23,023 nucleotides of DNA from contig DCBH01000121.1 in assembly GCA_002313415.1 (NCBI GenBank), positions 1 to 23,023 of the forward strand. The letters are read 5' to 3'. The notes beneath the pieces were generated by a model that saw only the letters and a list, made by a program, of their open reading frames with translations, was not told the origin of the DNA and did no database searches. The position numbers and the translations under genes were made by a program. Numbering within the stretch: position 1 is the first letter of the stretch; each line of letters begins with the position of its first letter. Shown piece after piece: positions 15,295 to 23,023 of this stretch. This stretch comes from Flavobacteriales bacterium UBA1112 (GTDB taxonomy: Bacteria; Bacteroidota; Bacteroidia; Flavobacteriales_D; Sanyastnellaceae).

Positions 15295-18200
15295 TCACAT
15301 GTTTCGGCGGTATGCCCCACCGACTTCGAACATGGCCTCTGTCAATTGGCCGAGCGAGCACCACTTGCAAGCCTCCATCAAAACGTCAAAGATGTTTTCA
15401 CCTGAAACAGCAGCATGCTGAACATTGTCAATCGCTTGTTGGGCGCGCGTCGCAGACATTTCGTGTAGGTTGTTCAAATTGGCAAGCTGTTGTTGCTTTT
15501 CTTCTTGGGAGGCTCGAATGACCTCCCCAGGAACCAAGGTGGGAGACCCTTCTTTACTCAAGAAAGTATTGACCCCAACAATGGGGTATTCACCTGTGTG
15601 TTTGAGCATTTCATAATGGAGGCTCTCTTGCTGGATTCGAGACCGTTGGTACATGGTCTCCATGGCGCCGAGTACGCCTCCTCGCTCGGTGATGCGATCA
15701 AATTCAATGAGCACCGCCTCTTCCACAAGATCTGTCAATTGCTCTATGATGAAAGACCCTTGCAATGGATTCTCGTTTTTGGAGAGTCCAAGCTCCTTGT
15801 TGATGATCAATTGAATGGCCATGGCACGTCGGACACTGGCTTCAGTAGGAGTTGTGATGGCTTCATCGTAGGCATTGGTATGCAGCGAGTTACAATTATC
15901 ATAAATGGCATACAAAGCCTGCAGAGTTGTTCGGATGTCATTGAAGTCAATTTCTTGCGCATGGAGGGATCGACCCGACGTTTGAATGTGGTATTTCAGC
16001 ATTTGCGCACGGGGTGATGCGCCATATTTTTCTCGCATGGCTTTGGCCCAAATCCGACGCGCAACTCTTCCAATCACGGCATATTCTGGATCAATGCCGT
16101 TGGAGAAGAAAAAGCTCAGATTGGGGCCAAACTTGTCGATGTTCATGCCGCGACTCAAGTAGTACTCTACGTAAGTGAATCCATTGGCGAGAGTGAATGC
16201 CAGCTGCGTGATGGGATTTGCCCCGGCTTCAGCGATGTGGTAGCCACTAATTGAAACGGAGTAGAAATTACGCACCCCGTTCTGGATGAAATTTTCCTGC
16301 ACATCACCCATCAGACGCAAGGCAAATTCGGTGGAAAAGATGCAGGTGTTTTGTGCCTGATCTTCCTTGAGAATGTCCGCTTGTACCGTGCCGCGAACGC
16401 TCTGCAGTGCTTCAGCCTTCATCTTCTCGTAGGTCGCGGTACTGAGCACTTCGTCTCCAGTGCAGCCAAGCAGCAAAAGACCCAATCCGTCGTTGCCCTC
16501 TGGCAGGTCACCTTCATAAGTGGGACGAGGAATTCCGCGGGCGTCCCACTTCTCTTTCAGTACATCCTCTACTTTGGATTCCATGCCGTGCTCATGGATG
16601 TACTTTTCGCAGCGTTGGTCGATCGCCGCATTCAAAAAGAAGCCAAGCAGCATTGGCGCGGGACCATTGATGGTCATTGAGACACTCGTGTTGGCTGCGC
16701 AAAGGTCGAATCCGCTGTACAGCTTTTTGGCGTCGTCTAGACAGCAAATGCTCACACCTGCGTTTCCAACCTTGCCATAGATGTCAGGACGAATTGCAGG
16801 GTCTCGTCCATACAGCGTAACAGAGTCAAATGCAGTGGAAAGGCGTTTCGCTTGCATTCCTAGGGAGACATAGTGGAAACGCTTGTTGGTGCGTTCAGGT
16901 CCTCCCTCGCCTGCGAACATGCGCGTTGGGTCTTCGCCTTCTCGTTTAAATGGATAAATGCCGGCAGTAAATGGAAAGGACCCCGGAAGGTTCTCTTGCA
17001 GATGCCATTTCGCCAAGTCTTGCCATCCGCTTAGGGCGGGGAGTGCAACTTTGGGAATGTCCTGGTGAGACAGGGATTTGGTGGTGGTCGGAATGCGAAT
17101 GTCCTTTCCTCTAACTTGAAATACGTATTCTGAAGAGGCGTAACGCAGTTTGACTTCAGGCCACGCTTTTAGCCAACCGTACAACCTCGCATCAAGATCC
17201 AATTCGAGCTGTTTTGCAGCTGCCGAAAGTGCTTCCTTGGTTGCGTCATCCACCTCCTTTGTCGCGGTTTTGAGGGCTTGAAGGCGACCTGCCAGTTCTG
17301 ATTGTTTGTCGACCCAGCGATCATAAGCTCGATTCGTTTCTGCGATTTCGCTGAGATATCTCGTCCGCGCGGGAGGGATGATGAAGATCTTCTCGCTCGT
17401 GCCCTGTTCCGCTGCAAATGTGGATTTGAGGTCTGCACCTGTCTTGGCTGACAGCGTGTTCATCACTCGCCGGTAGAGTTCGTTGGTTCCAGGATCGTTG
17501 AATTGTGATGCAATCGTTCCCAAAACGGGCAATTCGTCGTCCTCGGCCTCCCACAGGTCATGGTTGCGTTTGAATTGCTTCCGTACGTCGCGTAGAGCAT
17601 CTAGAGCACCACGTTTGTCAAACTTATTGATGGCCACCACATCTGCGAAATCGAGCATGTCGATTTTCTCCAGCTGAGTGGCTGCCCCAAATTCAGGTGT
17701 CATGACGTAAAGCGAGACGTCGCTGTGGTCCATGATTTCAGTGTCACTCTGACCAATGCCACTGGTTTCCAATACAATCAAATCGAATTGGGCGGATTTA
17801 AGGATGTCCAAGGCCTCTTGCACGTGGCGCGATAGAGCGAGGTTGGACTGGCGCGTTGCCAAAGACCTCATGTAAACACGGTCCGAGTGAATGGCATTCA
17901 TGCGGATTCGATCTCCAAGCAAAGCCCCACCTGTTCGTCGCTTGGAAGGGTCTACGCTCACAAGGGCGATGCGTTTTTGAGGGAAGTCAAGGAGAAATCG
18001 GCGTACGAGTTCATCCACCATGGACGATTTTCCGGCTCCGCCTGTTCCCGTGATTCCCAAAACGGGTACTTCGGTCAAGTTTTGCCTGAGGGATGCGAAT
18101 GCCTTGCCGAAGGTTTTTGCGTTGTTTTCAGCGGCGGTAATGCAACGCGCCAAATCCCGCACATTGCGTTCCGGCAGGCGTTCCATTGCCCCATCTAGGT

Positions 18201-18657
18201 CTTTCAACTTGGGCACTGTCTGGTAATCGGCTTTTTCAATCAAATCGTTGATCATGCCCTGAAGTCCCATGGTCCGGCCGTCGTCAGGATGATAAATGCG
18301 CGCAATGCCATAGGCGTGCAGTTCCTCTATTTCTTCGGGGAGTATGGTGCCACCCCCGCCTCCAAACACTTTGATGTGGCCCGCGCCTCTCTCGTCCAAC
18401 AAATCCTTCATGTATTTGAAGTATTCCATGTGCCCCCCCTGGTATGAGGTCATGGCAATGGCTTGAGCGTCCTCCTGAATGGCGGTGGTGACCACTTCAT
18501 TGACACTTCGGTCATGTCCAAGATGAATCACTTCACATCCCGTCCGTTGCATGATTCGACGCATGATGTTGATGGCTGCGTCATGACCATCAAAGAGGCT
18601 TGCCGCTGTGACAATTCGTACTTTGTTTTTGGGGGCATATGGTTTGGCGTTCTCCAT
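15295..18657 (-). CDS. icmF: IcmF: fused B12-dependent isobutyryl-CoA mutase with G-protein chaperone
   Basis: 1120 residues with the full IcmF order. Residues 12-142 are the B12-binding domain, with His25 of LFDGHDAA as lower axial ligand. Residues about 195-420 are the MeaB-like GTPase: P-loop GITGTGGAGKSS at 201-212, LETSGIGQSD at 296-305, and the guanine-specifying NKFDKRG at 344-350. A helical linker follows, then the mutase barrel at about 540-1120 (SGYHIAEAGANP, with His807). At the two substrate-discriminating positions it has Phe570 (YPFK) and Gln769 (KEDQAQNT), the isobutyryl/butyryl-CoA pattern; methylmalonyl-CoA mutase has Tyr and Arg. It should interconvert isobutyryl- and n-butyryl-CoA with built-in cofactor gating. 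It leads a tight operon with the sulfotransferase-like and aminotransferase genes, 45 bp after truC. That gap is too short for a cobalamin riboswitch. Confidence 0.96.
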   Translation of the reverse strand: MENAKPYAPKNKVRIVTAASLFDGHDAAINIMRRIMQRTGCEVIHLGHDRSVNEVVTTAIQEDAQAIAMTSYQGGHMEYFKYMKDLLDERGAGHIKVFGGGGGTILPEEIEELHAYGIARIYHPDDGRTMGLQGMINDLIEKADYQTVPKLKDLDGAMERLPERNVRDLARCITAAENNAKTFGKAFASLRQNLTEVPVLGITGTGGAGKSSMVDELVRRFLLDFPQKRIALVSVDPSKRRTGGALLGDRIRMNAIHSDRVYMRSLATRQSNLALSRHVQEALDILKSAQFDLIVLETSGIGQSDTEIMDHSDVSLYVMTPEFGAATQLEKIDMLDFADVVAINKFDKRGALDALRDVRKQFKRNHDLWEAEDDELPVLGTIASQFNDPGTNELYRRVMNTLSAKTGADLKSTFAAEQGTSEKIFIIPPARTRYLSEIAETNRAYDRWVDKQSELAGRLQALKTATKEVDDATKEALSAAAKQLELDLDARLYGWLKAWPEVKLRYASSEYVFQVRGKDIRIPTTTKSLSHQDIPKVALPALSGWQDLAKWHLQENLPGSFPFTAGIYPFKREGEDPTRMFAGEGGPERTNKRFHYVSLGMQAKRLSTAFDSVTLYGRDPAIRPDIYGKVGNAGVSICCLDDAKKLYSGFDLCAANTSVSMTINGPAPMLLGFFLNAAIDQRCEKYIHEHGMESKVEDVLKEKWDARGIPRPTYEGDLPEGNDGLGLLLLGCTGDEVLSTATYEKMKAEALQSVRGTVQADILKEDQAQNTCIFSTEFALRLMGDVQENFIQNGVRNFYSVSISGYHIAEAGANPITQLAFTLANGFTYVEYYLSRGMNIDKFGPNLSFFFSNGIDPEYAVIGRVARRIWAKAMREKYGASPRAQMLKYHIQTSGRSLHAQEIDFNDIRTTLQALYAIYDNCNSLHTNAYDEAITTPTEASVRRAMAIQLIINKELGLSKNENPLQGSFIIEQLTDLVEEAVLIEFDRITERGGVLGAMETMYQRSRIQQESLHYEMLKHTGEYPIVGVNTFLSKEGSPTLVPGEVIRASQEEKQQQLANLNNLHEMSATRAQQAIDNVQHAAVSGENIFDVLMEACKWCSLGQLTEAMFEVGGAYRRNM

Positions 18658-18659
18658 GT

Positions 18660-18672
18660 CGAAGGGGCTTCG
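18660..18672 (-). other. Small hairpin just upstream of icmF start
   Basis: CGAAG and CTTCG flank a CCC loop, giving a 5-bp stem that ends 2 nt before the icmF ATG. On the mRNA it would sit where the ribosome loads. It may dampen translation or be chance; the stem is short. A perfect TGCCGCGGCA palindrome lies at 18693-18702 in the same 45-bp gap. Confidence 0.3.
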
Positions 18673-18680
18673 CGAAATTA
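18673..18680 (-). promoter_or_regulatory. Possible -7 box for icmF operon
   Basis: TAATTTCG on the minus strand differs from TAnnTTTG at one position and lies 15 nt before the icmF ATG. If active, the icmF operon can be transcribed apart from truC. No clear -33 TTG at the proper distance was found. Confidence 0.25.
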
Positions 18681-18702
18681 GGCCAAACCCGGTGCCGCGG
18701 CA

Positions 18703-19455
18703 TCAAAGTGTTACAGCGTCTTTCAGCGGAACTGTTGACAGGTCTCCTTTCCAGGGCCAACCGTCCAAAATGGCATTCCAACCATGAGGCACTCTAGCCT
18801 CTAGATTCAAGGTTCGTTTGCCATCTGGGTGTCCGATTTTGAGCTTGCCAGCATGCAAGAGGAGTGAATCCGCTTTCGTCTGATTCGCAACGAAGCGGTT
18901 GTGTTTTTTATCGCCGTATTTGGAGTCTCCCACAATGGGGTGTCGCAAATGACGAAAGTGACGCCTGATTTGGTGGAATCTTCCGGTCACTGGGCGGCAT
19001 TCAACCAAGCTGTAACGCGCCGTCTCGTAAGGTCCTACTGGGTGTGGTAATTCCACTCGAGCCAGCGTAAGGTAATGTGTTTGGGCCTCTTTGGGTGTGG
19101 AGTTGTGAGCCGTAGGAAGGGGCTTTTCGACAACACCGCGGTCCTCAGTCCAGCCTCGGACGACGGCGAAGTAGGTCTTTGAGATCCTTCGATGAACGAA
19201 TTCGAGCTTGAGCGCATTCAGAGATTTTCTCGATGTTGCAAACAGCACGATGCCACTTGTTGGCTTGTCCAACCTATGAACTGGTTGCAACCAAGCATCT
19301 TGATTTCGTGTTTTGTTCAGGAGGTCTCGCAAGTTGTACGGCTCGTGAAAATCAATGTCTGTTCGATGAACGAGCAAGCGATTGGGCTTTACGACGGCAC
19401 ACATATGCTCATCCTCATGCAACATCCTAAAAGAGGGTTCTGCACCAGCGGTCAT
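18703..19455 (-). CDS. truC: tRNA pseudouridine-65 synthase TruC (RluA family)
   Basis: 250 residues from the ATG at 19455. The catalytic Asp63 lies in HRLDKPTSGIVLFA. TYFAVVRGW and TGRFHQIRRHFRHLRHPIVG (then DSKYGDKKHNR) are TruC-specific motifs that set it apart from RluA, RluC and RluD. There is no N-terminal S4 domain, as expected for TruC. It isomerises uridine 65 in the T stem of certain tRNAs. The open frame extends to 19563, but the first 36 residues lack family similarity and reach the start of the divergent gene. The internal Met at residue 11 (MLHEDEHMCAVVKP) is another possible start. It ends 45 bp before icmF, so a shared transcript is possible but not required. Confidence 0.93.
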   Translation of the reverse strand: MTAGAEPSFRMLHEDEHMCAVVKPNRLLVHRTDIDFHEPYNLRDLLNKTRNQDAWLQPVHRLDKPTSGIVLFATSRKSLNALKLEFVHRRISKTYFAVVRGWTEDRGVVEKPLPTAHNSTPKEAQTHYLTLARVELPHPVGPYETARYSLVECRPVTGRFHQIRRHFRHLRHPIVGDSKYGDKKHNRFVANQTKADSLLLHAGKLKIGHPDGKRTLNLEARVPHGWNAILDGWPWKGDLSTVPLKDAVTL

Positions 19456-19546
19456 GGACAGTCCCTGATTTGGTGTGGTTGAAGAGTGGTTCAAATCCGC
19501 TAATTTGCGGTCTAAATCTACTCTCCCTCCAAAGAGTAAAACACAC

Positions 19547-19554
19547 AATCTTGG
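19547..19554 (+). promoter_or_regulatory. Possible -7 box of the SprB-repeat protein gene
   Basis: AATCTTGG resembles the TATCTTGG/TATCTTGT boxes elsewhere in the window but lacks the first T; it ends 8 nt before the ATG at 19563. The 107-bp spacer it lies in must also hold the truC promoter, for which I see no clean match. Confidence 0.25.
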
Positions 19555-19562
19555 TTCGATCA

Positions 19563-22046
19563 ATGAACAACATGAACATACAGCTTCACATACGTCATGT
19601 TTGGACTCTGCTCTTCTTCCTAGGAATGGGGCAGTTTGGCGTATTTGGGCAAGCCATTGGGGTCGAGGTCGTTGTGGATACGGCGTTTTACGGTCCTGAC
19701 ACGCCTACCCCCGAGGATACTTTCGATCCTGAGGGAATACTGGAAGGTTACGTGAGTTATCTGGTGTATGTCAATTTCACCAACCCAACAGATGTCCTAA
19801 GTGCAATTTTTTCTGACGTTGGCTTTTATCCACAGGGGGGGGCGCTTGGTTTGAATGCCCCTTGTGGATGTTGGAATCCTGTGACCAATTCGTTGGTCAT
19901 GGATGCCACCAACAACAGTTTGCTTTGGCAATTTCCGGCCACTGCTCTTTACGAATACGATACGTTTTGGACCATCGGTAAATTGAGTGGAGATGCTGCC
20001 GGACAAAACCCGACGTGGGTTTCAACTCCTCTGGTTGATGGAACTGACATTTGCAGTTCTCAAATTGGGAATGGTTCCGCATTTGTCACTGGGACTCCTC
20101 AAAATGCCATTGCCGGAGAAGATTTAAAAATTGCAGTGGCTCGCGTCACCACGTGCGGTGACTGGTCTCTGAATTTGAACTTGCAAGTTTTCGTTGATGG
20201 AGACAATGGAAGTGAGCAGCTTTTCTTCCTAGATGTAGACGGCAATGGCGCCATTGCCGTGGAAGACCCATGTGAAGACTACGACGAAACTGAAGCTGAA
20301 GTCATCAATACAGTGACCGCTTGTGATGGATTCACCACGGACGTTGCCTTAGAATTTTTGGGTTTAGACGCGGCCTTGGAAGGGACGACTTATACGCTTG
20401 CGACGTCAACGGATGATTTCGTGGAGGACATCACAGTGCTTAGCCAAACGGCGGCGAGCCAATTTCCAGGATTGACGGCAGGGGATTACGAGGTTTACGT
20501 TGCCAACGATTACGGATGTTTTGACACCACAGCATTTGTGGTGGAATCTCCCGATCCAATTGCTGCTCAATTTGCAGTTGCGGACAACAACACTTGTTTT
20601 GGGGAAGCGGATGCCATGATTGTCTTGCCAGATTCAACGTTGTTCGGCGGCACCGGGGTCCTTGTGTTGACGGCAGAAACTCCACAAGGAGCCACAATCA
20701 ATCCAGTGCTGGTCGAAGACACTTACATCTGGGACGGCTTAGTCTGCTCTGATGGAGATGGCGAGTTCATTTTCTCAGTGAGTGATTCCAATGGGTGCAC
20801 CAGGAAAGACACCCTCTACGTCAATTGTCCTGAACCATTCGATGTGGTCTTTGACTCGGAGGATGTGGTTTGTTCCGGCGATGCAAATGGATTCATCGTG
20901 GTCGAGGCTTCGGGGGGATCTGGATCTTTGTTTTTGACAAGTGCGACTGAAACGGTTCCTGTGTCAGAAGGTTTGATGGATTTGGGACCGTCCACCTATC
21001 AAGTCTATGTTTTGGACTCGCTGAATTGTTCCTCAGATACAGCGGTCATTGAAATTGCAGAACCGGCTCCAATTGAAGTCAACATTGGCGACGTGACAAA
21101 TCCATCGTGTGGTTTGGATTGTGATGGAGAAGTCGCCTTGTCTGCCATCGGTGGTTCTGGCGTCTTGGATGTAAGTTATTTCAACACCTCCACGGGTGAA
21201 TTGTCCATCGATTCGGTTGGACTCTGCGCGGGAGATTATGTGGTTACTGCGACAGACACCTCTGGTTGTCAACTTTCCGAGTTGTTCGAAGTTGAAGCGC
21301 CCGCCCCACTCGGATTTCTGATTACGCCGACAAATGCCACGTGCACGGGAATGAGCGATGGGTCTGCAAACATATTTCCATTCGGAGGAACGGTCAGTGA
21401 CCAAGAATACGATTGGGTTGTACTCGATACGGCGGGCAATGTGGCGAATCTCAACAACCTGAGCGAGATGACCTACACGGCGCTTGTCACTGATCAGATT
21501 GGATGTAGCCACGCCGAAACCTTCGACATTGGAATCGACTTCATCACAGATATGGAGCTCAATACGTTCACGTCTCCAGTAACCTGTTGGAATGCAGCTG
21601 ATGGGACAGCGACAGTCAGTGTCAATGGTGGTGAAGCTCCATTCACGTTTGAGTGGAGTGACCCCTTTGGTCAGACTTCTTCGACAGCTGTTGGCTTGAC
21701 AGAGGACACGTATACCGTTGTGGTGACGGACGCCCTTGGATGTCGTCGCGCCACCTCTCAATTCGTAGATGCCATTGAGGGTTGCTTGTTCATTGCTGAT
21801 GCCTTGACTCCCAATGATGACGGCAAGAACGACGATTGGGTGGTTGGTGGATTGGAGGATTATCCCGAGTCCGTGGTCATGGTCTTCAACCGTTGGGGGC
21901 AAAAGCTTTTTGAAACGGAAGGTGGTCGAGAACGCTGGGATGGTCGATTCAACGGAGCGCGGCTTCCGGTGGCAGATTATTACTACACGATTGAATTGTT
22001 CCCTGAGGCTTTGCCTATTCGCGGAACGGTAACCATCAAGTATTGA
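19563..22046 (+). CDS. SprB-repeat surface protein with T9SS type B (CHU_C) sorting domain
   Basis: 827 residues from the ATG at 19563 (19572 also possible); signal peptide to about residue 30 (GVFG-Q). The frame is open back to 19470, but that extension precedes the signal peptide and lacks sense. Residues about 30-235 are a beta-rich domain with no family I recognise (VDGDNGSEQLFFLDVDGNGA). From about 240 to 735 there are five or six SprB-like repeats, each with a pattern such as PAPIEV, then C, then DG or GGSG, then a turn such as AGDYVVTATDTSGC. Residues about 741-827 are the type B sorting domain (ADALTPNDDGKNDDW, VFNRWGQKLFE). SprB of Flavobacterium is the mobile gliding adhesin. The immediate PorP/SprF neighbour, starting 5 bp after its stop, fits a dedicated secretion/anchoring pair as with sprB-sprF. 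Confidence 0.9.
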   Translation: MNNMNIQLHIRHVWTLLFFLGMGQFGVFGQAIGVEVVVDTAFYGPDTPTPEDTFDPEGILEGYVSYLVYVNFTNPTDVLSAIFSDVGFYPQGGALGLNAPCGCWNPVTNSLVMDATNNSLLWQFPATALYEYDTFWTIGKLSGDAAGQNPTWVSTPLVDGTDICSSQIGNGSAFVTGTPQNAIAGEDLKIAVARVTTCGDWSLNLNLQVFVDGDNGSEQLFFLDVDGNGAIAVEDPCEDYDETEAEVINTVTACDGFTTDVALEFLGLDAALEGTTYTLATSTDDFVEDITVLSQTAASQFPGLTAGDYEVYVANDYGCFDTTAFVVESPDPIAAQFAVADNNTCFGEADAMIVLPDSTLFGGTGVLVLTAETPQGATINPVLVEDTYIWDGLVCSDGDGEFIFSVSDSNGCTRKDTLYVNCPEPFDVVFDSEDVVCSGDANGFIVVEASGGSGSLFLTSATETVPVSEGLMDLGPSTYQVYVLDSLNCSSDTAVIEIAEPAPIEVNIGDVTNPSCGLDCDGEVALSAIGGSGVLDVSYFNTSTGELSIDSVGLCAGDYVVTATDTSGCQLSELFEVEAPAPLGFLITPTNATCTGMSDGSANIFPFGGTVSDQEYDWVVLDTAGNVANLNNLSEMTYTALVTDQIGCSHAETFDIGIDFITDMELNTFTSPVTCWNAADGTATVSVNGGEAPFTFEWSDPFGQTSSTAVGLTEDTYTVVVTDALGCRRATSQFVDAIEGCLFIADALTPNDDGKNDDWVVGGLEDYPESVVMVFNRWGQKLFETEGGRERWDGRFNGARLPVADYYYTIELFPEALPIRGTVTIKY

Positions 22047-22051
22047 GCAAC

Positions 22052-22996
22052 ATGAAACACGCATTGATCTTGTTGGTGGCCGTGGCAACTGCATCGTGGT
22101 CCGCAGTCGCACAACAACAACTTCGTCGGTCGCAATTCGTGACCAACACGTACCTCGCGAATCCTGCAGTCGCAGGAACTGAACCAGGGACGGTGTTGTC
22201 ATCCACATATCGCAACCAATGGGCAGGTTTCAGCGGCGGACCTTCCACCATGTTGCTGAGCGGTCACCGGGCCTTGCCCAACGGCATTGGGGCTGGACTT
22301 ATTTTGTACAACGATGACATGGGAGGAGCCGTTTCGCAGTCGGGGATTGAATTGACGGGGGCATACAGCATTCTTCTCAACAACCAAGATGCCGTTTCCT
22401 TTGGTTTGAGCATGAAGGGAAATCAGTTTGTCTTTGACGGCACGAATCTCGAAGTGTATCAATCTGGTGATGAAAGCCTTCCGGGAACCTTGGAGTCCTC
22501 TTTTGGAGTGGATTTCAATGCTGGGATGATGGTCTATGGCAAAGACTACTATTTTGGAATGGCCGTCTTCAACTTGATTCAAGACAAGTTGAGCTTGGCT
22601 GGTGTAGATGATGAAAATCGACTTGTACGCCATTATCATTTTATGGGCTCTTACCTCTACAATGTCAGTCGTTTGGTGGCCATTCAGTCCAGTGCGCTGA
22701 TGCGGATGACTGAGGTTACCTCGGCGCAATTGGACCTCAATGCGCGCGCCATTTTTAATGGGACATCGTGGTTGGGACTGGGCTTCCGTCCTCAGGACGC
22801 CATTGTGTTGAGTACTGGATTGAATTACGGCGCATTCACCTTTGCATACAACTATGACATCACCGTGGGAGAAAATATGCTCAGCACACATTCACATGAA
22901 TTGTCTTTTGGATACTTCATGCCTGCGCGCTCTGCTTTCCGAAGCAGACCGAGCAGTGGAAGGCGCGTCCGTTCTAGTGACCGCATCTTGAAGTAA
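22052..22996 (+). CDS. PorP/SprF family type IX secretion outer-membrane protein
   Basis: 314 residues. Signal peptide 1-21 (SAVA-Q). It has typical family blocks: NTYLANPAVAGT after the signal, YRNQWAGFSGGPSTMLLSGHRAL, GAGLILYNDDMGG, then alternating beta strands ending in YDITVG, STHSHELSFGYFMPAR. These proteins are predicted outer-membrane barrels. SprF is required for secretion of SprB, and PorP belongs to the Porphyromonas T9SS set. A linked PorP-like protein usually binds the type B sorting domain of its neighbour as surface anchor. The start is the ATG at 22052, 5 bp after the previous stop. A basic C-terminal tail (RSRPSSGRRVRSSDR) follows the last strand. Confidence 0.93.
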   Translation: MKHALILLVAVATASWSAVAQQQLRRSQFVTNTYLANPAVAGTEPGTVLSSTYRNQWAGFSGGPSTMLLSGHRALPNGIGAGLILYNDDMGGAVSQSGIELTGAYSILLNNQDAVSFGLSMKGNQFVFDGTNLEVYQSGDESLPGTLESSFGVDFNAGMMVYGKDYYFGMAVFNLIQDKLSLAGVDDENRLVRHYHFMGSYLYNVSRLVAIQSSALMRMTEVTSAQLDLNARAIFNGTSWLGLGFRPQDAIVLSTGLNYGAFTFAYNYDITVGENMLSTHSHELSFGYFMPARSAFRSRPSSGRRVRSSDRILK

Positions 22997-23010
22997 CGAT
23001 GGCGGTGATG

Positions 23011-23018
23011 TATCTTGG
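23011..23018 (+). promoter_or_regulatory. Possible -7 box of the next gene beyond the window
   Basis: TATCTTGG, followed by CAC, lies 14 bp after the PorP stop and resembles the other plus-strand boxes here. Its downstream gene is outside the window, so this is tentative. Confidence 0.2.
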
Positions 23019-23023
23019 CACAG

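Noticed and set aside
19456..19563. N-terminal extension of the TruC frame
   Set aside because: Residues are unlike TruC and would leave no promoter space for the divergent gene.
21033..22208. Long (391-codon) minus-strand open frame
   Set aside because: It lies wholly antisense to the SprB-repeat and PorP genes, both with clear domains. Its translation is rich in Arg, Ile, Ser and Thr with no motif, typical of an antisense shadow.
22199..22891. 230-codon minus-strand open frame
   Set aside because: Antisense to the PorP/SprF gene; composition (His, Arg, Gln rich) is not protein-like and it has no start signal.
1..23023. CRISPR arrays, tRNA or rRNA genes, IS elements, integrase or attachment sites
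   Set aside because: Looked for on both strands; no direct-repeat array, cloverleaf, transposase motif or flanking inverted repeats were seen. The repeats present are protein-level SprB and InlB-B repeats.

Overview
The window reads as Bacteroidota chromosome, probably a free-living Flavobacteriales-type lineage. Four large secreted proteins carry type IX secretion system (T9SS) C-terminal sorting domains (two type A, two type B/CHU_C). There are SprB-like repeats, a PorP/SprF outer-membrane protein, an S46 dipeptidyl-peptidase, a lipoprotein FKBP and TAnnTTTG-like -7 boxes. I cannot place it to genus. Nearly all sequence is coding, no gap exceeds about 150 bp, and I see no tRNA, rRNA, CRISPR, IS element or other sign of recent mobility.

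Layout. 1-180 (-): 5' end of a secreted protein cut by the window edge. 253-285: terminator. 321-1819 (-): yaaA and an FKBP prolyl isomerase, overlapping by ATGA. 1857-3719 (+): secreted T9SS type A protein. 3723-4805 (-): L-threonine aldolase. 4863-7010 (+): S46 peptidase with the residue pattern of DPP11 (Asp/Glu-specific). 7015-7134 (-): a 39-residue His-rich single-span membrane protein. 7286-13604 (+): a tight three-gene unit of a T9SS-exported lysyl oxidase, a T9SS-exported CotH-kinase protein and an EamA-type permease. 13651-18657 (-): a tight three-gene unit (3-bp gaps) of icmF (fused isobutyryl-CoA mutase), a small sulfotransferase-like protein and a class IV aminotransferase. 18703-19455 (-): truC. 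19563-22996 (+): SprB-repeat T9SS type B protein followed by a PorP/SprF protein.

The two most interesting units are these. (1) The lysyl oxidase-CotH pair: the oxidase domain keeps the copper His triad and both cofactor-forming residues (Lys and Tyr) of animal LOX. Its gene overlaps by one base a secreted protein with a CotH kinase fold, suggesting extracellular protein modification at the cell surface or in a matrix. (2) The icmF-sulfotransferase-aminotransferase operon: from memory, the last two proteins match, side by side, the two halves of a single fused plant protein (the Arabidopsis branched-chain-amino-acid aminotransferase-like proteins). Here they are split and tied to B12-dependent acyl-CoA metabolism.

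A third, smaller-scale pattern: five separate genes have a TANYTT-type -7 box ending exactly 4 nt before their ATG, which predicts leaderless transcripts. All functional statements rest on motif reading and recalled family knowledge; no database search was possible.
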